A stretch of DNA of 64,000 nt. Origin: Cryobacterium sp. BB307. GTDB taxonomy: Bacteria > Actinomycetota > Actinomycetes > Actinomycetales > Microbacteriaceae. Positions within the stretch are counted from its first letter, which is position 1. Every line of letters begins with the position of its first letter. Positions 59,670 to 64,000 of the stretch are shown piece after piece. Position numbers and translations under genes: made by a program. The stretch lies in NCBI RefSeq assembly GCF_012274275.1, contig NZ_JAANZA010000002.1:682001-746000 (forward strand). Reading direction: 5' to 3'. The notes beneath the pieces were generated by a model. That model did not search any database. It saw only the letters and a program-made list of their open reading frames with translations, and had not been told where the DNA came from.

Positions 59670-60993
59670 GCGACTCCGTGAGCGCGCCGAACGGTAACTC
59701 GCGGCCGAGAATGTTCTGGGCCGCGCGGTGGCCGGAGCGCAGCGCAGCCGTGACCGTGGCGGGGTCTTCCGTCCAGGTGGCTTCACCTGCAATGTGCAGC
59801 ACGCCCTCGATCGGGGTGGCCAATAGGTCGTGGTCATCGGCGCCCGCGCCCGGCTTCATGTAGGCGTAGGAACCGCGCGAGTACGGGTCGTCCTGCCAGT
59901 TGGTGATCAGCACCTGGTGAGGGACGTCGACTTGGTCTCCGTAGACACCCCGCAGGGCTTCGAGGACGGAGTCGGCGATCTGGTCGGCGCTCCACGATCG
60001 CGTCTCGATCGCGCTCGGGCCTGCCGCAAACGTCAGCAGGGTGGGCACTCCATCCAGCGCCGTCAAGTCGTACCAGGAGTGCCACCACTTGCCGGCCTCA
60101 CCCTGCTGTCGAATGGCGTAGACCTCGTCATCCCAGAACTTGGTGGGGAAGCGCAGGAAGACCTTCTCGAAGTTGTTCATCTCGAATCCGCTGATCGCTC
60201 TGGCGTGCTTCTCAGGCAGCGGCGGCTCAAAGACGAAGTCACCGGATTTCAGGACGCCGATCGGCACCGTGACCGTCGCCCTGGCGGCCATGAACTCGCC
60301 CTGGTCGGTGCTGACAGTGACGCCCTCCGGCGTCCAGGCAATACGCGTGACAACGTGCTCAAGCCTGACGTCGAGGTCCTCGGCAAGATTTTCGGCGAGC
60401 TCGTCGAACCCGTCGGGAAACACGACCTCATCCCCGAAGATGACATCGTCGTCCAGCCCGCGTGCGGCAAGGTCCCCAGCCCACACCCCGTACTGCTCTT
60501 CAGAACGATGCAGCAGGAATTCGCGCACGCGCTCCGCGCGGTCCGCATCCCAAGCCAGGCCGGCCAGGGCCGTCTCGATGGCCTCCTGGTAGGTGCCGTG
60601 CGATTCGGATGCGTCAACGGCGGCAGCGAGATGTTCATCAAAGTGGCGGATGTCGTCGGCGAACCTCTGCACCGCGTCGTCGTCCAGCCGCTCCCCCGTC
60701 GGACCGTAGTAGGCGATGGGGCGACCGTCTGGCTGGTAGCTGCCGACCGTGAACTCAGCCGTGCGCATGCCGAAGGCGCTCACCACATCGGCCAACGGAT
60801 TGTCGTCGATGCCGTGGATCCAGGACGCACCGCGGTCGGCGACGAAGCCGTCGGCGCGGTGGCTCCAGGTGCGGCCGCCGATGCGATCGCGCGCCTCAAG
60901 CACGACCACTCGCTGCCCAGCCTGTGCGAGCAGGCGCGCCGCGGTCAGCCCGGATACGCCCGCCCCTATGACGACGGTGTCAAAGACCTGCAT
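59662..60993 (-). CDS. Flavin monoamine oxidase family protein
   Basis: A 443-residue FAD enzyme oxidising amines to aldehydes. VVIGAGVSGLTAARLLAQAG is the dinucleotide fold, VVLEARDRIGGRTW the second FAD contact, and IAGEATWTEDPATVTAALRS the C-terminal one. The active-site details do not settle the substrate; polyamines or aromatic monoamines are possible, and the potDABC operon lies only 4.5 kb away. It converges on the glycosyltransferase gene with an 8-bp overlap. Confidence 0.88.
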   Translation of the reverse strand: MQVFDTVVIGAGVSGLTAARLLAQAGQRVVVLEARDRIGGRTWSHRADGFVADRGASWIHGIDDNPLADVVSAFGMRTAEFTVGSYQPDGRPIAYYGPTGERLDDDAVQRFADDIRHFDEHLAAAVDASESHGTYQEAIETALAGLAWDADRAERVREFLLHRSEEQYGVWAGDLAARGLDDDVIFGDEVVFPDGFDELAENLAEDLDVRLEHVVTRIAWTPEGVTVSTDQGEFMAARATVTVPIGVLKSGDFVFEPPLPEKHARAISGFEMNNFEKVFLRFPTKFWDDEVYAIRQQGEAGKWWHSWYDLTALDGVPTLLTFAAGPSAIETRSWSADQIADSVLEALRGVYGDQVDVPHQVLITNWQDDPYSRGSYAYMKPGAGADDHDLLATPIEGVLHIAGEATWTEDPATVTAALRSGHRAAQNILGRELPFGALTESLT

Positions 60994-61080
60994 GGAGTCA
61001 GCGTAGCGATGCGCAGCTCTGGCCTAATTCGCGGGCCTCGCCATCCCGTAGGAGCTCGCGCTCAATTCCTTCCAGCCGAA

Positions 61081-61123
61081 GGTGTCAAAGCTTCTTGACA
61101 TGGAGTACAGTTTTCATGACACC
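61081..61123 (+). promoter_or_regulatory. Dyads and -10 upstream of the DUF4386 gene
   Basis: TGTCAA (61083-61088) and TTGACA (61095-61100) form one inverted repeat, and GGTGTCA (61081-61087) with TGACACC (61117-61123) a second, wider one. TACAGT at 61106-61111 is a likely -10, so the dyads bracket the promoter. A repressor recognising TGACA-type half-sites is implied, but no regulator gene is adjacent. Confidence 0.5.
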
Positions 61124-61157
61124 CGACCGCGCCACACACCGGATGAAGGAGAAGTGA

Positions 61158-61739
61158 ATGACCACCACTCGCACCCCCGCTAGCAAGGGCGTGTCATCGA
61201 TGCGTTCCTCGGCGATTGTCGCCGGGACGAGCCTTGCGGTGATGGCCGTGATCGCCCCCATCGCCGTGTTCGCGGCACTTCCTGCTGGACAGACCGCTCT
61301 GGCAGGGATGATTCTCCTCGTCGTCGCCATGCTCGACGTGATCGTGGCGTACACCGTGGTCGCGGCGCTCGACCCAACTGACAGCGTCCTGGCGCGGATC
61401 ACCGCGGGCCTGCGCCTTGCGTATGCCGCAGCATTCGCCGTGGCGGCATCCAGGCTTCTCACCGCCGATGACGTCAGCGGTTTCCAGCAGATTTGGGATG
61501 CAAGCCTGCTCCTGTTTGCCGCCCACCTCATCGCCCTCGCGCTGCTCGGGTGGCGTACGGGCTTACTGCCCCGCTGGATTGGCGTTCTCGTGATGCTTGC
61601 TGGGGCCGGCTATCTCATCGATGCTGTGGGCCCGGCGTTCGGTGTCGACCTCGCCGTCTCCACCATCTCCTTCGTGGGCGAGGTGGTGCTTCTCATCTGG
61701 TTGCTCATCCGTGGATTGCGCAAGGAAAGCCGGGCCTAG
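61158..61739 (+). CDS. DUF4386 membrane protein
   Basis: A 193-residue membrane protein with six helices. The blocks FQQIWDASLLLFAAHLIALA and RWIGVLVMLAGAGYLIDAV are characteristic of DUF4386. Function unknown; members are usually regulated by a neighbouring repressor. The ATG follows AAGGAGAAGTG. A promoter with two dyads stands just upstream. It ends 6 nt from the convergent lipoprotein gene. Confidence 0.85.
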   Translation: MTTTRTPASKGVSSMRSSAIVAGTSLAVMAVIAPIAVFAALPAGQTALAGMILLVVAMLDVIVAYTVVAALDPTDSVLARITAGLRLAYAAAFAVAASRLLTADDVSGFQQIWDASLLLFAAHLIALALLGWRTGLLPRWIGVLVMLAGAGYLIDAVGPAFGVDLAVSTISFVGEVVLLIWLLIRGLRKESRA

Positions 61740-61745
61740 AGCCAG

Positions 61746-62198
61746 CTACTCTTCCTGCTGCGGACTCCAGCGCACGCCGTGGTCAGTACAGAAAGTTGTT
61801 GTGACCGCTCTCCCCTGCAAGCACGCGGCATCGACGAGCTCTCTTTGCCCAACTGGTTCTGAAAGCTCGACCGTGAGTGGCACCGTGTCATTGCCCAGGC
61901 AGGTGTATGCGCCCTCCTGCAGGGGTTCCACGTCGGTCCGGATCACGATGCGGTCCTTCTCATTGGTCACCTCGGGATCGAGGACGGTGCCGGTCTTGCC
62001 GCCAGAACACTCCAGTCGTACGACGCCGAGGTGCAGGGTCGTGGACTCCGCGCTGATCTCATCGACATTTGACAACTCCCACACACCGACCGCCGGCGGC
62101 TGAGGTGACGAAGCGCACCCGGTCAGCATTGCCGCACCAATCAACACACAGCCCCACCAAGACGCTGAGCGTCTCGAAGCAGAGTGGACTGTAGTCAC
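61746..62198 (-). CDS. Lipoprotein of unknown function
   Basis: A 150-residue exported lipoprotein. The signal peptide contains a basic start (SASRRSASWW) and lipobox MLTGC (Cys 28). The mature domain has four cysteines (RLECSGG, YTCLGN, DAACLQG, TFCTDHG), probably two disulfides, and is beta-rich. No family is recognised. It uses a GTG start. The 160 bp to the response regulator gene contain nothing I can support. Confidence 0.7.
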   Translation of the reverse strand: MTTVHSASRRSASWWGCVLIGAAMLTGCASSPQPPAVGVWELSNVDEISAESTTLHLGVVRLECSGGKTGTVLDPEVTNEKDRIVIRTDVEPLQEGAYTCLGNDTVPLTVELSEPVGQRELVDAACLQGRAVTTTFCTDHGVRWSPQQEE

Positions 62199-62358
62199 TG
62201 CTGTCGACCGCGTTCGTCACTCATCGGCACCCCCAGGACCCTCAACGCAAGGATAGGCAGCCCGAGGCTTGTGCCGCTAGGAATCGGCACTTCCCCACCC
62301 AGAACGCCTTTTCCTCCCTCCTGGACGCGCGGTTGTACAGGAGATGTTGCCGTCACTG

Positions 62359-63015
62359 TCACCCCATGGGGCCGACAAGACCCGCGCGATGAGCGAGCAC
62401 CGCGGCCTGCACACGATCGCGCACTCCGAGCTTGAGGAGCACCTGAGCGACGTGGGTCTTCACGGTCGTCTCTGCGAGGTGAAGGTGCGCAGCGATCTCG
62501 GCATTCGAGCGACCGTCTGCCAGCGAGCGGAAAACGTCGCGCTCACGCTCGGTTAGCGCGTCGTACCCGCGGGGTGGAGCGGGCGCTTCGGGTCGTGCGA
62601 CGAAGCTGTCGATCAGCTGCTCGAGCACGCGAGGGCTGAGAGTCGTCTCGCCGAGAGCACAGTCCTTCACCGCACGCAGGAGAGCGTGCGGCTCAGTGGT
62701 CTTCAGCAGGAACCCCGCCGCGCCCGCACGCAACGCCTCGGCCACATAATCGTCGACGTCGAACATCGTGAGGATCAGCACACGGATGCCGGGATGGCGC
62801 GCCCGCAGCTCTCGCGTCGCGCTGATTCCCCCGCCGGCGGGCATCTCGACATCCATCAGCACGATGTCGGGCTGGAGTTCATCGCAGCGGTGAACACCCT
62901 CGGGGCCACTGGCCGCTTCGCCTACGACTTGGATGCCCGGGTCGCTGGCGAGCACAGTCCTCAGGCCGGCACGCAGGAGGGCGTTGTCGTCCACTATGAG
63001 CACGCGAACGCTCAC
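62359..63015 (-). CDS. LuxR/NarL-type response regulator
   Basis: A 218-residue two-component regulator. The receiver domain has VLIVDDN, phospho-acceptor D55 in IVLMDVEMP, and the conserved Lys in FLLKTTEP. The C-terminal LuxR helix-turn-helix is LTERERDVFRSLADGRSNAE then IAAHLHLAETTVKTHV. The ATG overlaps the stop of the histidine kinase gene (ATGA), so they are co-translated. Confidence 0.94.
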   Translation of the reverse strand: MSVRVLIVDDNALLRAGLRTVLASDPGIQVVGEAASGPEGVHRCDELQPDIVLMDVEMPAGGGISATRELRARHPGIRVLILTMFDVDDYVAEALRAGAAGFLLKTTEPHALLRAVKDCALGETTLSPRVLEQLIDSFVARPEAPAPPRGYDALTERERDVFRSLADGRSNAEIAAHLHLAETTVKTHVAQVLLKLGVRDRVQAAVLAHRAGLVGPMG

Positions 63016-64000
63016 GCCGGCATCCTCTCCAGCGGGAGGGCCGCTTCAACCCGGAATCCGCCGGTGACGCCCGGCTGGGCGGAGAAGCTTCCGCCTGCGA
63101 GCTCGACGCGTTCTCGCAACCCAACAAGTCCGTATCCGGGTACGTGAGCGGCCGCGAGTGGGCGTCCGGAATCGGCGATGATGACACGCAGCGACTCACC
63201 TGCCCTGATGATCTCAACGGATGCCGAACTCGCCTCCGAGTGACGCAGAACGTTGGTGAGCCCCTCCTGCACGACACGCACGACAAGCGGTTGAAGGGGT
63301 GTCGGCACCTCGTCCGCATCGAAAGACACCGCAAGTCCGGCCAGTCTGAATCGCTCTATCAGGGCCGTGGCGGACGGTTCCGGCGACGGCCCCGCAGCGG
63401 CATCCGATCCGGTGGCGACCTGTGTCGTCGCTTCGTTGCGGCCGAGCTCGACCAGGGCATCGACGGCCGTATGGTGCGCGATGGCGAGTGCTGAGCGTGC
63501 ACGTTCGGGGTAGGTGGGCCAAGATACTTCAGCGGCGGCGGCCTGCACGGCGATCACCCCGACAGCGTGCGACACGGTGTCATGCAGCTCACGGGCGAAG
63601 TCGCCACGTTCCGCTGCGAGCGCTGCATCGATTGCGGGACGCACGGCCTCGATGCGTTCTGCCTCGGCGCGCCGCGCCGACGCCATCCCCATGCGCGCGA
63701 GACGGACAACGAGGCCGGTCAGAGCCGCCACCGCGACGGTCAGCAGGTTGGCCCACACGTTGAGGGGTTCGACGATCATGGTCGCCACACCGACCAAAGC
63801 GCCGAGCGCCGCTATGGTCGCGATCGCGGTCAGTGCGCCGGCCCGCGTCGCCACTCCGTACGCGAGGAGTCCGAAGCCTGCGAACACCCAAATGCCTCCG
63901 AATACCGGCATCCCGACGAGCGCTGACGCCAGCCACACGGCGCCCACGGTGAGTGCCCCGGCAACCGGAGCGAGACGCCACCACACGACGGTCGATGCCG
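63012..64000 (-). CDS. Sensor histidine kinase, HisKA_3 family (probably partial)
   Basis: At least 324 residues from a possible GTG at 63986, but the frame stays open to the window end, so the gene probably continues. About four hydrophobic segments make the visible membrane sensor. The dimerisation/phosphorylation helix reads ERGDFARELHDTVSHAVGVI with the His in LHD, followed by a HATPase domain with QEGLTNVLRHSEAS and GYGLVGLRERVELAGG. It phosphorylates the response regulator encoded next. Stimulus unknown. Confidence 0.88.
   Translation of the reverse strand, partial: ASTVVWWRLAPVAGALTVGAVWLASALVGMPVFGGIWVFAGFGLLAYGVATRAGALTAIATIAALGALVGVATMIVEPLNVWANLLTVAVAALTGLVVRLARMGMASARRAEAERIEAVRPAIDAALAAERGDFARELHDTVSHAVGVIAVQAAAAEVSWPTYPERARSALAIAHHTAVDALVELGRNEATTQVATGSDAAAGPSPEPSATALIERFRLAGLAVSFDADEVPTPLQPLVVRVVQEGLTNVLRHSEASSASVEIIRAGESLRVIIADSGRPLAAAHVPGYGLVGLRERVELAGGSFSAQPGVTGGFRVEAALPLERMPA

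Noticed and set aside
1..64000. tRNA, rRNA, CRISPR arrays, insertion sequences
   Set aside because: No cloverleaf-like intergenic element, direct-repeat array or transposase frame was found in the gaps, all of which are short apart from 55157-55576.

Overview
This is a high-GC actinobacterial chromosome segment, most likely from the Microbacteriaceae (Micrococcales). The basis is base composition and gene families seen together: a DUF222-HNH '13E12'-type nuclease, a Ski2-like helicase with a DUF3516-type tail, an ECF sigma/RskA-type anti-sigma pair beside DUF4397 and class F sortase genes, and PTS EI/HPr. At least eight genes have a TANNNT -10 hexamer only 6-7 nt before the start codon, the layout of leaderless actinobacterial mRNAs. 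I saw no rRNA, tRNA, CRISPR array, phage gene or insertion sequence. The first gene, and probably the last, run off the window.

Layout. 1-9961: mostly housekeeping carbon metabolism and transport: an epimerase 3' end, a G6PDH-like gene, a GH15 enzyme translationally coupled to an AlkZ-like protein, a FUSC exporter, a quinone oxidoreductase, ptsI and ptsH divergent over paired dyads, and a UbiA prenyltransferase. 9911-17476: a minus-strand cluster of beta-propeller protein, polytopic membrane protein, helicase and MFS transporter. 17579-22344: accessory and mobile-like, with a DUF222-HNH nuclease, a GmrSD-like DUF262 protein whose DUF1524 histidine is replaced, a lipoprotein, and a decayed scrap of a second DUF262 gene. 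22447-27417: DUF4397, sortase-like lipoprotein, ECF sigma, anti-sigma and MMPL, nearly gapless. 27390-45000: many small regulator/effector pairs (DUF2207, AlkD-like, RibD-like, a broken clpP-like gene beside an XRE regulator, AhpD/CGNR, CPBP, sulfatase with its formylglycine-generating enzyme, TetR with a divergent FAH operon, HxlR with a tandem DUF1905 pair), plus a small gene behind a LexA-type SOS box. 45700-50961: membrane protein, drug-export type ABC pair controlled by a divergent WYL regulator with a 19-bp palindrome, a frameshifted gene and a DUF1269 protein. 50985-55156: potDABC-like polyamine ABC transporter. 55577-59669: a four-gene coupled operon of membrane-bound SpoIIE/RsbU phosphatase, STAS protein, RsbW-like ATPase and a cellulose-synthase-like GT2. 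59662-64000: amine oxidase, DUF4386 protein, lipoprotein, and a LuxR-type two-component system.

The best candidate for an undescribed system is 55577-59669. A complete partner-switching module (phosphatase, antagonist, kinase) is translationally coupled to a membrane glycosyltransferase rather than to a sigma factor. That glycosyltransferase lacks the C-terminal PilZ domain of BcsA and carries about 140 extra, mostly helical residues between its DxD and TED motifs. Serine phosphorylation may therefore set polysaccharide output directly. Other points of interest are the degenerate DUF262/DUF1524 locus with its paralogue remnant, the SOS-boxed 85-residue gene, and several clear operators next to divergent regulators.
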